NCBI RefSeq assembly: GCF_023897065.1
Contig: NZ_JAMHIV010000016.1
Location: forward strand, 1-64,000
From: Crossiella sp. SN42
GTDB taxonomy: Bacteria; Actinomycetota; Actinomycetes; Mycobacteriales; Pseudonocardiaceae
Direction: 5' to 3'
Length of the DNA: 64,000 nt
The notes under the pieces are model-generated. The model saw only the letters and a program-made list of their open reading frames with translations, searched no databases and had not been told where the DNA came from. The first letter of the stretch is position 1; every line of letters starts with the position of its first letter. Shown piece by piece: positions 50,774-58,552 of the stretch. The position numbers were made by a program, and so were the translations under genes.

Positions 50774-51211
50774 ATGACCGGGCGCCGTCGTGATCTCGCG
50801 GCCATGATCGTGCCGTTGGAGCGGGCGTTGATCGCCGCTGAGCTGCCGATCCTGCGGGCGCACGGGCTGTCCATGTGGGCCTACGCGGTGCTGACCGCGG
50901 TGGACGAGGGGCCGATCCGCACCCAGGTGGCGCTGGCCCAAGCCATCGGCGCGGACAAGACCCGGATCATCGGGGTACTGGACGAGCTACAGCAGGCCGG
51001 GCTGATCGAGCGCCGTCCGGATCCGGCGGACCGGCGGGCGCGGCTGGTCTCGATCACCGAGAAGGGGCGGAAGCTGCGGCGGACGACCCAGGCCGCGATC
51101 CAGGCCAACGAGGACCGGGTGCTGGCGCGGTTGCCTGCGGCGGAGCGGGCCGCGTTCCTGCGGGCGCTGGCCGTGCTCTCCGCGCTGCCGCCGGAGGAGA
51201 TCACCGGCTGA
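50774..51211 (+). CDS. MarR-family transcriptional regulator
   Basis: A 145-residue winged-helix regulator: LSMWAYAVLTAVDEGPIRTQVALAQAIGADKTRIIGVLDELQQAGLIERRPDP as the DNA-binding core, with ADRRARLVSITEKG as the wing. Flanking helices form the dimer interface. It is divergent from the TIGR03086 gene with a palindromic site between them, so it very likely represses that gene and itself. MarR proteins usually release DNA when they bind a small aromatic ligand or are oxidised. Confidence 0.92.
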   Translation: MTGRRRDLAAMIVPLERALIAAELPILRAHGLSMWAYAVLTAVDEGPIRTQVALAQAIGADKTRIIGVLDELQQAGLIERRPDPADRRARLVSITEKGRKLRRTTQAAIQANEDRVLARLPAAERAAFLRALAVLSALPPEEITG

Positions 51212-51264
51212 GCCGATTGCCGGGACATTTTCCGAAAAACACCCAGAGGAATTCCGCAATTGCC

Positions 51265-51284
51265 ACTGGAGGATAGCCTCCAGT
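51265..51284 (+). terminator. Hairpin downstream of marR
   Basis: ACTGGAGG and CCTCCAGT form a perfect 8-bp stem with a 4-nt loop, followed by a T-rich stretch (ATCATCTTTGTTT). It sits 54 bp past the marR stop and about 100 bp before the P450. It most likely ends marR transcription but could also be an operator for the P450 operon. Confidence 0.5.
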
Positions 51285-51381
51285 ACATCATCTTTGTTTA
51301 TCCGGCCTGGGTTTTGGCGGTCTGCCGGGTAATTCTTCTCTAGTACGGGGGAAGCACTCGACGCGCGACGGAGGAAAAGCC

Positions 51382-52569
51382 ATGCCCGGCGAGGCTGGGG
51401 TTCCCGAGAAGCACTTCCGGTACCTGCAAGGCACCCGGCCGATCGGTCACTACCGGGCCGAGTACGACGCCCGCAGGGAGGAGCACCCGGCCTTCCGCAG
51501 CACCGCCGACGGCGGCTACTGGGTGGTCACCCGGATGGCTCCTCTTCGGGAGCTGTTCAACGACCCGGGAACTTTCTCCAACAGCGGCCTGACCCTGCTG
51601 GACCCCGAACCGGCCGAGCCCGCGATCCCGATGCAGCTGGACCCGCCGCTGCACACCGCCTGGCGGAAACCGCTGATGAGCGAGTTCTCCCCGGCCAGGG
51701 CCCGCGCGCTGGACCCGGTCATCCGGGCCCGCTGCACCGAGCTGATCGACGCGGTGATCGACCGCGGCTCCTGCGACTTCGTCGCCGACATCGCGCAGCG
51801 GCTGCCGGTCTCGGTGTTCCTGACCATGCTCGACCTGCCGCAGACCGAGCTGGACCGCTTCCTGGCCTGGGAGGAGGCGGTGCTGCGCCCGGACGGCGAT
51901 CCGGAAAGCCTGGACTCGGTGCGCGCCGAGGTGCGCGGCTACTTCGCCGACCTGCTGGCCAGCCGCCAGGCCGAGCCCGGCGACGACCTGGTCAGCCGGA
52001 TGACCACCTGGCGGGTGGACGGCCGGGTGCCGAGTCGCGCGGAGCTGACCAACCTGCTGTTCGTGCTGTTCATCGCGGGCCTGGACACCATCTCCGCGCA
52101 GCTGTCCTACGCGTTCTGGCACCTGGCCACGCATGAGGAGCACCGCGCGCGGCTGGTCCGCGAGCCCGAGGTCATCCCCAGCGCGGTGGAGGAGCTGCTG
52201 CGCTACTACGACATCATCCTGGACGGCCGCCGGGTGACCGAGGACGTCGAGCTGGCCGGCTGCCCGATGCGCAAGGGCGACCTGGTGCTGCTGCTCTCCG
52301 GCGCGGCCAACCGGGATCCGCGGGAGTTCGAGCGGGCCGACGAGGTGCTGCTGGACCGCACTCCGAACCGGCACCTCACCTTCGGCTGGGGAATTCACCG
52401 CTGCGTCGGCGCGCACCTGGCCAGACAGGAGCTGAAGGTGGTGTTCGAGGAATGGCACCGGCGAATTCCGGACTACCGGATTCCGGCCGGATCCGAGGTG
52501 CGGGAGCGGGCTTTTGTCCAGCTCAGCGTGGAAAGCCTGCCGCTGCGCTGGGACGGTCCCAGCCGATGA
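51382..52569 (+). CDS. Cytochrome P450, partner of a methyltransferase
   Basis: A 395-residue bacterial P450. ATG 51382 follows GGAGG. I-helix AGLDT (about residue 233), K-helix EELLR, heme loop FGWGIHRCVGAHLAR with the axial Cys. The A/G-x-D-T form of the I-helix motif is typical of bacterial natural-product and camphor-type P450s. Its stop overlaps the methyltransferase start (ATGA), so the two enzymes are made together and probably act on one substrate. There is no ferredoxin or scaffold-forming gene next to them. It has a leader of 170 bp with a hairpin. Confidence 0.93.
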   Translation: MPGEAGVPEKHFRYLQGTRPIGHYRAEYDARREEHPAFRSTADGGYWVVTRMAPLRELFNDPGTFSNSGLTLLDPEPAEPAIPMQLDPPLHTAWRKPLMSEFSPARARALDPVIRARCTELIDAVIDRGSCDFVADIAQRLPVSVFLTMLDLPQTELDRFLAWEEAVLRPDGDPESLDSVRAEVRGYFADLLASRQAEPGDDLVSRMTTWRVDGRVPSRAELTNLLFVLFIAGLDTISAQLSYAFWHLATHEEHRARLVREPEVIPSAVEELLRYYDIILDGRRVTEDVELAGCPMRKGDLVLLLSGAANRDPREFERADEVLLDRTPNRHLTFGWGIHRCVGAHLARQELKVVFEEWHRRIPDYRIPAGSEVRERAFVQLSVESLPLRWDGPSR

Positions 52570-53684
52570 CCGGTTCCGCGATCGCCCGCCTGACCGCGCC
52601 AGACCGCGAAGTGCTGGTGCGCACCCGTGAGATCGGCGACCCGGCGCCCGCGCTGCTGCTGCCCTCACTCGGCGAGTACCCGGTCTACGACGACCGGCTG
52701 TACCACTTCATGCTCGACGACCAGCTGCGCAACGACCGCTACGCCGCGGCCGTCGCCCGGCACGCGCCCGGCCGCACCGTGCTGGACATCGGCACCGGGC
52801 AGGAGGCGGTGTGGGCGCTGGCCGCGGCCAGGGCGGGCGCACGGCACGTGTGGGCGGTCGAGGTGCTGCCCGAGGCGGCCCGGCAGGCCCGCGAGACGGT
52901 GGCACAGGCCGGGTTCGCCGACCGGGTCACCGTGCTGGAGGGCCTGTCCACCGAGGTCCACCTGCCCGAACGCGCCGACGTGTGCGTCTCGGAGATCATC
53001 GGCAACCTGGGCGGCGCGGAGGGCGCCGGCGCGGTGCTGCGCGATGCCAGGGACCGCCTGGTGCGCGCGGACGGGGTGTTCATCCCGCACCGCAGCGCCA
53101 CCACGGTGGTCGCGCTGGACCTGGACCACGCCGCGCCCGGCGGCCGGCCGGGGTTCGCCGAGCTCGCCCTGCCCTACCTGGAACACGTGTTCAGCTCGGT
53201 GGGCAGGCCCTTCGACGTGCGCGCCTGCATCCCCGCCCTGCGCCGCCGCGCGCACCTCTCCGGCGCGGCCGAAGTGGAGCCGCTGGACTTCGGCGGCGAG
53301 CTGGTCCCGGAAAGCAGCCAGGACCGGGAGCTGGTCATCACCCGCCGCGGCACCCTGCACGGCTTCGCCCTCGGCGTGCGGCTGTGGGTGAGCGCGGCGG
53401 AGAGCCCGATCGACTCGCTGGCCCAGCGCTGCAACTGGTTCCCGGTCTACGCCCCGCTCTCCGCCGGTGGCCTGCCGGTGACCAGGGGCGACCGCCTGAC
53501 CTTCAGCTTCAGCACGACGCTGAGCAACGACGGCGTGCACCCGGACTACCGGCTGGACGGCCACCTGCACACCGCCGCCGGCTCGGTGCCGCTGTCCTGG
53601 ACCTCCACCCACCACGACGACGGGTTCCGGGCGAACTCCTTCTACCGGGCTCTTTTCCCCATGGCCGGTTCGCCAGGCCGGTAG
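52566..53684 (+). CDS. PRMT-like class I methyltransferase
   Basis: A 372-residue SAM-dependent methyltransferase. SAM site VLDIGTGQEAVWALAAARAGARHVWAVEV, then a SEIIGNLGG loop that corresponds to the double-E loop of arginine methyltransferases (here with a single Glu). A long C-terminal beta-barrel-like half follows, as in PRMTs. FHHDD-type and HPDYRLDGHLH segments near the end are unusual. Substrate unknown: it could be a protein arginine, or a small molecule produced with the coupled P450. Weak RBS but a 4-bp overlap gives coupling. Confidence 0.8.
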   Translation: MTGSAIARLTAPDREVLVRTREIGDPAPALLLPSLGEYPVYDDRLYHFMLDDQLRNDRYAAAVARHAPGRTVLDIGTGQEAVWALAAARAGARHVWAVEVLPEAARQARETVAQAGFADRVTVLEGLSTEVHLPERADVCVSEIIGNLGGAEGAGAVLRDARDRLVRADGVFIPHRSATTVVALDLDHAAPGGRPGFAELALPYLEHVFSSVGRPFDVRACIPALRRRAHLSGAAEVEPLDFGGELVPESSQDRELVITRRGTLHGFALGVRLWVSAAESPIDSLAQRCNWFPVYAPLSAGGLPVTRGDRLTFSFSTTLSNDGVHPDYRLDGHLHTAAGSVPLSWTSTHHDDGFRANSFYRALFPMAGSPGR

Positions 53685-53723
53685 AGTCGGACATAACACT
53701 CAGTCGATGATCGGAGATACGGC

Positions 53724-54119
53724 ATGCGCGCAGCTCGTCCAGTGGCCACCGCTCTGCTGACCCTGGGCCTGTTCGGCGCCCTTGCCGGCTGCGGCGCCGT
53801 CCAGGAGGCGGCCAACACCGCGAACAAGGTGGGCGACGCGGCCAACAAGGCCACGCTGTGCATCGACGCGCTCAAGGTGGCCAGCTTCACGCCGAACGTC
53901 GCGGACCCGCAGAAGGCACTCGAGGAGACCCAGAAGAAGGCCAAGGAGATGGAGGCGCTGGCCGCCAAGGCCGGTGACACCACGCTCAAGGGCGCCCTCG
54001 ACGGCATGGCCAAGACCATGAACGAGGTCACCCTGAAGGACTTCGGCCCGGAGTCCGTGGCCAACTGGATGAAGGAGAAGACCGACCAGGTGGCCAAGCT
54101 GACCGCCGCCTGCGGCTGA
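53724..54119 (+). CDS. Small lipoprotein with helical domain
   Basis: A 131-residue lipoprotein. ATG with GGAG 8 nt upstream; signal peptide with lipobox LAGC (Cys at about residue 23). The mature part is Ala/Lys-rich and helical (EAANTANKVGDAANKAT..., then QKALEETQKKAKEMEALAAKAG), with two Cys far apart that could pair. No recognised domain. It is followed at once by a terminator, so it is the last gene of its transcript. Confidence 0.75.
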   Translation: MRAARPVATALLTLGLFGALAGCGAVQEAANTANKVGDAANKATLCIDALKVASFTPNVADPQKALEETQKKAKEMEALAAKAGDTTLKGALDGMAKTMNEVTLKDFGPESVANWMKEKTDQVAKLTAACG

Positions 54120-54127
54120 TCCAGCAC

Positions 54128-54168
54128 GCGGGTCCGGTCGCCGTGCGCGCCCGGACCCGCCCAGTTTT
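54128..54168 (+). terminator. Terminator of the lipoprotein gene
   Basis: GCGGGTCCGG (54128-54137) pairs perfectly with CCGGACCCGC (54151-54160). CCAGTTTTAC follows, giving a short T tract. It begins 9 bp after the stop. Confidence 0.75.
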
Positions 54169-54212
54169 ACCCTCCACTGTGGACAGTGTCGGCCGATCAC
54201 GGCCCCATCCCC

Positions 54213-54226
54213 AGTGGTCTGGACCC
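54213..54226. promoter_or_regulatory. DasR-like site (dre) upstream of the chitinase gene
   Basis: AGTGGTCTGGACCC closely matches the DasR-responsive element of actinomycetes (core TGGTCTAGACCA). It is 251 bp before the chitinase start, inside a 357-bp spacer, close to a possible promoter (GTGACT, 17 bp, TAGGCT). DasR represses chitin-use genes until an aminosugar phosphate is bound. Inference from consensus; no dasR gene lies in the window. Confidence 0.55.
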
Positions 54227-54476
54227 TTTTTGCGCTTTGATCGTGACTTGATTAAAGCCATGCAGTAGGCTGAGCCTCGCCCGCTGCCAGGAGGGACGTG
54301 TCCTTTGCCGACACAGACACTGGTATGCGCTATGGCCAAAACCGCTCGACTATAACACCCCAGTTTCCCCACTCTGCGGAAACCGGTTTCCGGCATGCCG
54401 TCCAGACCGCCCCTGCCGCCGCGGTCTGACGCCCTGCCACACCCGATCAGCCCCTGCACTGAAAGGGAAACTCGTC

Positions 54477-55502
54477 ATGCAATCGATTTCCATTCGTCGG
54501 CGTACGTTCCGTTCTCGTTGGGCCACAACGGGAATCGCCCTGGTCACGGCGGCGACCGCGGTCACCATGGGACTCGCCGCGCCGAGTAGCGCCGAACCGG
54601 CCGCCGCGCCGTCGGCCGAGGCGGTGGCCGCGGCCGCGCTACCGCCCGGTTTCCGCAGCGTCGGATACATGCCGTCCTGGTCCGGCAACGTCAACAGCAT
54701 CCAGTACCGCAAGCTCACGCACATCAACTACGCCTTCGTGCTGCCCAACGCCAACGGGACCCTGCAAGCGGTGCCGGATCCGAACAAGCTGCGTTCGCTG
54801 GTGACCCAGGGCCACAACAACGGCGTCAAGGTGTCACTGGCCATCGGCGGCTGGAACGACGGCAACGACTCGGCCTTCGAGGCGCTGGCGCGCAGCGCGA
54901 ACACCCGGACCGCCTTCGTCAACGCGGTGGTCAACGTGATCAACCAGTACAACCTGGACGGGGTCGACATCGACTGGGAGTACCCGGACCCCGGCGCTTC
55001 CGGCAACAACTTCACCGCGCTGATGCAGCAGCTCAGCGGCGCGCTCAAGCCCAAGGGCAAGCTGCTCACCGCGGCCGTGGTCTCCGGCGGCAACACCGCC
55101 AACGGCGTGCAGCCCGCGGTGTTCGGCGTGGTCGACTTCCTCAACATCATGGCCTACGACGGCGGCAGCCCGCACGCCAACTACCAGTGGTCGATCGACT
55201 CGGTTAACGGCTGGAAGGCCCGTGGCCTGCCCGCGAACAAGGCGGTGCTCGGCGTGCCGTTCTACAGCAGGCCGAACTACCTGACCTACGCCCAGATCGT
55301 GGCGATGGACCCGGCCAACGCCAACAAGGACTGCGTCCAGGCCAGCGGCGCCCAGCAGTGCTACAACGGCATCCCCACCATCAAGCGCAAGACCCAGTGG
55401 GCCAAGGCGAACGCCGGCGGCATCATGAACTGGGAGCTCTCCCAGGACACCAGCAACCACACCTCCCTGCTCAGCGCGATCTTCGACGCGGCAGGCAGCT
55501 AG
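54477..55502 (+). CDS. Secreted GH18 chitinase
   Basis: A 341-residue glycoside hydrolase family 18 enzyme. The signal peptide begins with an Arg-rich stretch (SIRRRTFRSRW), may be Tat- or Sec-type, and is cleaved around SSAEPAAA. The catalytic motif DGVDIDWEYP (about residues 161-170) has the DxxDxDxE pattern with the acid Glu. The SxGG strand (SLAIGGW), MAYD and closing NWELSQD segments are also present. It has no chitin-binding domain, so it probably acts on soluble or accessible chitin. The upstream DasR-like site suggests aminosugar control. The long 5' spacer is described under its parts. Confidence 0.94.
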   Translation: MQSISIRRRTFRSRWATTGIALVTAATAVTMGLAAPSSAEPAAAPSAEAVAAAALPPGFRSVGYMPSWSGNVNSIQYRKLTHINYAFVLPNANGTLQAVPDPNKLRSLVTQGHNNGVKVSLAIGGWNDGNDSAFEALARSANTRTAFVNAVVNVINQYNLDGVDIDWEYPDPGASGNNFTALMQQLSGALKPKGKLLTAAVVSGGNTANGVQPAVFGVVDFLNIMAYDGGSPHANYQWSIDSVNGWKARGLPANKAVLGVPFYSRPNYLTYAQIVAMDPANANKDCVQASGAQQCYNGIPTIKRKTQWAKANAGGIMNWELSQDTSNHTSLLSAIFDAAGS

Positions 55503-55531
55503 CCGCCTGAGGAGCGCTGCCCGCCGCCTGG

Positions 55532-56491
55532 TCAGGTGGCGGGCAGCACCGTCGGCAAACCGAAGCGCGGCAACAACATCAGGTCCCCGAACACGGTGAT
55601 CCGGCTGATCCCGGCCGCCGTCACGGTGAGCACGCCGACCCCGTAACCGTGGTAGCTCCCGTCCTCGCCGCGCAGGTACGCGGCCAGCGCGGGCTGCCCG
55701 TTCGCCGCCGTGGCCACGGTCCGCCAGCTGCCGGGTTCGCCGAGCACGTGCCGGGCCAGGAACGGCACGCAGGCGGACCGACCCGCGAACCAGGTCCGCC
55801 CCGGCGTCAGCTCCAAACTGGCGTCCCGCAACAACAACCGCTCCACCGCCGCCGCGTCCGCGCGCTCAAACGCCTGCATATAAGCGGAAAACAGCGCCCG
55901 CGCCCGCGGATGCTCCGGCGCCAGCACCTCCTCCGCCTTCGGCGCCACCGCGGCCAGCCGGGCCCGCGCCCGCTGCAGCAGGCTCTTCACCGCCCCGACG
56001 TTCAGCTCCAGCACCGCGGCCACCTCCGCTGCCGGCCACCCAAGCACATCCCGCAGCACCAGCACCGCGCGCTGTTTGCCGGACAGGTGCTGGAGGCTGG
56101 CCACCAGCGCCAGCCGGAGACCCTCCCTGGCCACCGCCACTCCCGCCGGATCCGCGGCCTCGGCCCGCACCAGCATGTCCGGCAGCGGCTGCATCCAGCT
56201 GACCCCCTCACCCGGCTCCAGCACCGCGTCCGGATCGCCCGAGGCCGCGCCCAGCCCCGAGGGCAGCACCCGCCGGTCCCGCTTCCGCAACGCGCTCAGG
56301 CAGGCGTTGGTGGCGATCCGGTACAGCCAGGTGCGCACCGAGGACCGCCCCTCGAACCCCGCGCTGGCCCGCCAGGCGCGCAGGTAGGTCTCCTGCACCA
56401 CGTCCTCGGCGTCGTCCACCGACCCCAGCATGCGGTAGCAGTGCGCCAGCAGTTCCCGCCGGTACGCCTCGGCCTGGTCAAGGAACTCCAC
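55532..56491 (-). CDS. Sigma-70 family factor with SnoaL-like C-terminal domain
   Basis: A 319-residue ECF-like sigma factor. GTG 56491 has AGGGGAG 5 nt upstream. Region 2 (about 8-75: AYRRELLAHCYRMLGSVDDAEDVVQETYLRAWRA), region 4 (about 135-185: HLSGKQRAVLVLRDVLGWPAAEVAAVLELNVGAVKSLLQRAR), then a C-terminal SnoaL/NTF2-like domain (about 200-315). This is the ECF41/SigJ-type plan in which the extra domain replaces an anti-sigma factor. A DHFR-like gene ends 11 bp upstream, so they form an operon. ECF41 factors often control a neighbouring enzyme. Confidence 0.9.
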   Translation of the reverse strand: MEFLDQAEAYRRELLAHCYRMLGSVDDAEDVVQETYLRAWRASAGFEGRSSVRTWLYRIATNACLSALRKRDRRVLPSGLGAASGDPDAVLEPGEGVSWMQPLPDMLVRAEAADPAGVAVAREGLRLALVASLQHLSGKQRAVLVLRDVLGWPAAEVAAVLELNVGAVKSLLQRARARLAAVAPKAEEVLAPEHPRARALFSAYMQAFERADAAAVERLLLRDASLELTPGRTWFAGRSACVPFLARHVLGEPGSWRTVATAANGQPALAAYLRGEDGSYHGYGVGVLTVTAAGISRITVFGDLMLLPRFGLPTVLPAT

Positions 56492-56502
56492 ACCGACTCC
56501 CC

Positions 56503-57036
56503 TCAAGCGGGCACGTACACCAGCGTGACCACCCCAGGCCCCCGCCGCTCGATCGAGGCCAGCGCCAGCGGCCGCCGCTCCCCCGGCTGGAACAACGGCG
56601 TGCCGGCGCCCACCATCACCGGGTTCACGTCCACCCGCAACTCCTCCACCAGCCCGTGTGCCAGCAACGTCCGCGCCAGCCGCCCATACCCGTAGATCAC
56701 CAGGTCCCCGTCGCCCCCGGCCTTGAGCTCCCGCACCGCGGCCACCGGATCCCCGGCCACCAGCGTCGAGTTCCGCCACTCGACCGAGGCCAGCGTCGAA
56801 GAGAACACGTACTTCCGGATCGAGTTCACCCGCTCCGCGTACGGCCCGCTCGCCTGCGGCCAGGCCGGCGCGAAGTACTCGTAGGTGTTGCGCCCCATCA
56901 ACATCGCGTCGGCCCGCGCCAGCGCCGCCAACGACTTCGCCGCCGCCTCGTCGTCGAAGTACTCCGACACCCAGGACCGCGGCTCCCCGTGCACCCCGTC
57001 CACCGAGACCAGACAACCCACCACAAGTTTCCGCAT
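56503..57036 (-). CDS. Dihydrofolate reductase-like (RibD C-terminal) protein
   Basis: A 177-residue protein of the RibD_C/DHFR-like family: RKLVVGCLVSVDGVHGEP at the start, GRNTYEYFAPAWP, then VEELRVDVNPVMVGAGTPLF. Members bind NADPH and are probably small-molecule reductases, not essential DHFRs. ATG 57036 with AGGG upstream. It is directly followed by the SnoaL-tailed sigma factor, as is usual for this pairing in actinomycetes; it may be the target of that factor. Confidence 0.88.
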   Translation of the reverse strand: MRKLVVGCLVSVDGVHGEPRSWVSEYFDDEAAAKSLAALARADAMLMGRNTYEYFAPAWPQASGPYAERVNSIRKYVFSSTLASVEWRNSTLVAGDPVAAVRELKAGGDGDLVIYGYGRLARTLLAHGLVEELRVDVNPVMVGAGTPLFQPGERRPLALASIERRGPGVVTLVYVPA

Positions 57037-57151
57037 CACGTTTCCCTTCCCAGCCGCGACTGACACAGGTACCGACGCAGGTCGGCGGCGAAAGGAATCG
57101 GGCCGGAATATCCGGTTGCCGGTCCGCCCGGGTGCGGCGAGGGTTCACCCC

Positions 57152-58357
57152 GTGCGCGAACTCCCGCGGTCGTTCCGGCGTGTCTGGGCGGGCGAGTCGA
57201 TCTCCATGCTCGGCGACTACAGCTACGACGTGGCCTTCGTCTGGCTGGTGCAGTCGGTCACCGGCTCCACCGCCGCGACCCTGGCCGCCGTGATGGTCTC
57301 GATCGCGGTCCCCCGCGGCGCGTTGCTGCTGGTCGGCGGCGGGGTCACGGACCGGCTCTCGCCACGCGCGGTCATGCTGCTCACCCACCTGGTGCGAGCG
57401 GGCGGCGTGCTCGCCCTGGCCACGCTCAACGCCACCGGAACCATCCAGATCTGGCACCTGTTCGTCTTCGGCGTGCTCTCCGGCGTCGCCGAGGCGTTCT
57501 TCTGGCCGGCCAGCACAAGCATCCTGCCGTCACTGGTATCCGACGAGCAGCTGCCCAAGGCGAACGCCCTGCTCGGCATGAGCGAGCAGTTCGGCCGCCT
57601 GGTCGGCCCGCTCGGCGGCGGCGTGCTGATCGCACTGAGCGGCACCACCACGGCCATGCTGGTGAACGCGGCCACCTTCCTGGTCGCGGCCGCGACCCTG
57701 CGCGGCGCCCCCAAGGGAACCCGCCCGGACCGGCCGGAGACCCCGCTGTGGCGGGAGATCGGCGTCGGCCTGCGCTACGCCCGCGACAGCGTGCCGATGC
57801 GGATCGTGCTGCTGCTGGTCACCGCCTCGACCCTGTCCTACGCCGGCCTGTTCGCCGTCGGCCTGCCCGCCCTGGCCAAGGAGCTGTCCAACAGCCCCAT
57901 CGCCCTCGGCGCCCTGGTCGCCTCCTGGGGCCTGGGCCAACTGATCGGCGCCTTCAGCGCTTCACTAACCGGACTCCCCCGGCGCTGGGGCCTGCTGATC
58001 ATCGGCATGACCCTGTTCGAGGGCCTGGCCTTCGCCCTGGTCGGTTTCCTGCCCAGCGTGTGGATCGCGGCCGTGGTGCTCGCGGTGCTCGGCATCGGCG
58101 TCGCGTACTCCAGCGACGTGGCCCTACCCGCCTTCGTGCAAAGCACCGCCCCCCGCGAACTCCTCGGCCGGGTGAACAGCATCGTCGACCTGCCCCGCAT
58201 GACCCTGGACTCGCTCTCGATCGCGCTGATGGGACTGCTGATCACGATCGACGTGCGGTGGGCCTTCGCGATGGCGGCGGTGCCGATGCTCGCGGTCGGG
58301 GCCGGGTTGGCGTTCAGCCGGACCGCCCGCGAGATGCGCGCGGGCGAACGCGCCTAG
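57152..58357 (+). CDS. MFS transporter
   Basis: A 401-residue permease with twelve membrane helices. GTG 57152 has GAGGG 8 nt upstream. GGGVTDRLSPRAVML is the conserved loop 2-3 (GxxxDRxxRR-like). The mid-molecule loop RGAPKGTRPDRPETPL separates the halves. The pattern matches antibiotic/macrolide-efflux MFS proteins (MefA group), so export of a drug or native metabolite is likely. It is divergent from the DHFR-like gene. Confidence 0.9.
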   Translation: MRELPRSFRRVWAGESISMLGDYSYDVAFVWLVQSVTGSTAATLAAVMVSIAVPRGALLLVGGGVTDRLSPRAVMLLTHLVRAGGVLALATLNATGTIQIWHLFVFGVLSGVAEAFFWPASTSILPSLVSDEQLPKANALLGMSEQFGRLVGPLGGGVLIALSGTTTAMLVNAATFLVAAATLRGAPKGTRPDRPETPLWREIGVGLRYARDSVPMRIVLLLVTASTLSYAGLFAVGLPALAKELSNSPIALGALVASWGLGQLIGAFSASLTGLPRRWGLLIIGMTLFEGLAFALVGFLPSVWIAAVVLAVLGIGVAYSSDVALPAFVQSTAPRELLGRVNSIVDLPRMTLDSLSIALMGLLITIDVRWAFAMAAVPMLAVGAGLAFSRTAREMRAGERA

Positions 58358-58374
58358 CGGTTGTCCAGACTTTG

Positions 58375-58479
58375 ATGGAGAGAATGCGACGCCCGTTCGG
58401 CACCCTCGCCGCGACCTCGGCCGTGGCCGGCATCACGGCCTACGGGTACCGGATCGTCAAGACCAGCCGTTTCCGGTAG
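58375..58479 (+). CDS. Candidate small protein (34 residues)
   Basis: A short reading frame just after the MFS gene: MERMRRPFGTLAATSAVAGITAYGYRIVKTSRFR. It has a basic start, a short hydrophobic stretch and a basic end, like a small membrane-associated peptide. The second ATG at 58384 follows GGAGAG but with tight spacing. Coding potential cannot be confirmed from one sequence. Confidence 0.3.
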   Translation: MERMRRPFGTLAATSAVAGITAYGYRIVKTSRFR

Positions 58480-58495
58480 ACCCCCGACGCACAAA

Positions 58496-58528
58496 CCGGT
58501 GGTGGCGAGTTCCCCTCACCACCACCGG
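58496..58528 (-). terminator. Terminator-like hairpin after the pseudoprotease gene
   Basis: A 14-bp stem with one mismatch (58496-58509 with 58515-58528) and a 5-nt loop, 25 bp past the minus-strand stop. The tail is T-poor. It could serve both the minus-strand gene and the plus-strand small frame. Confidence 0.55.
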
Positions 58529-58552
58529 CCAGCCGCCAGCCGGTCCTGAAGG

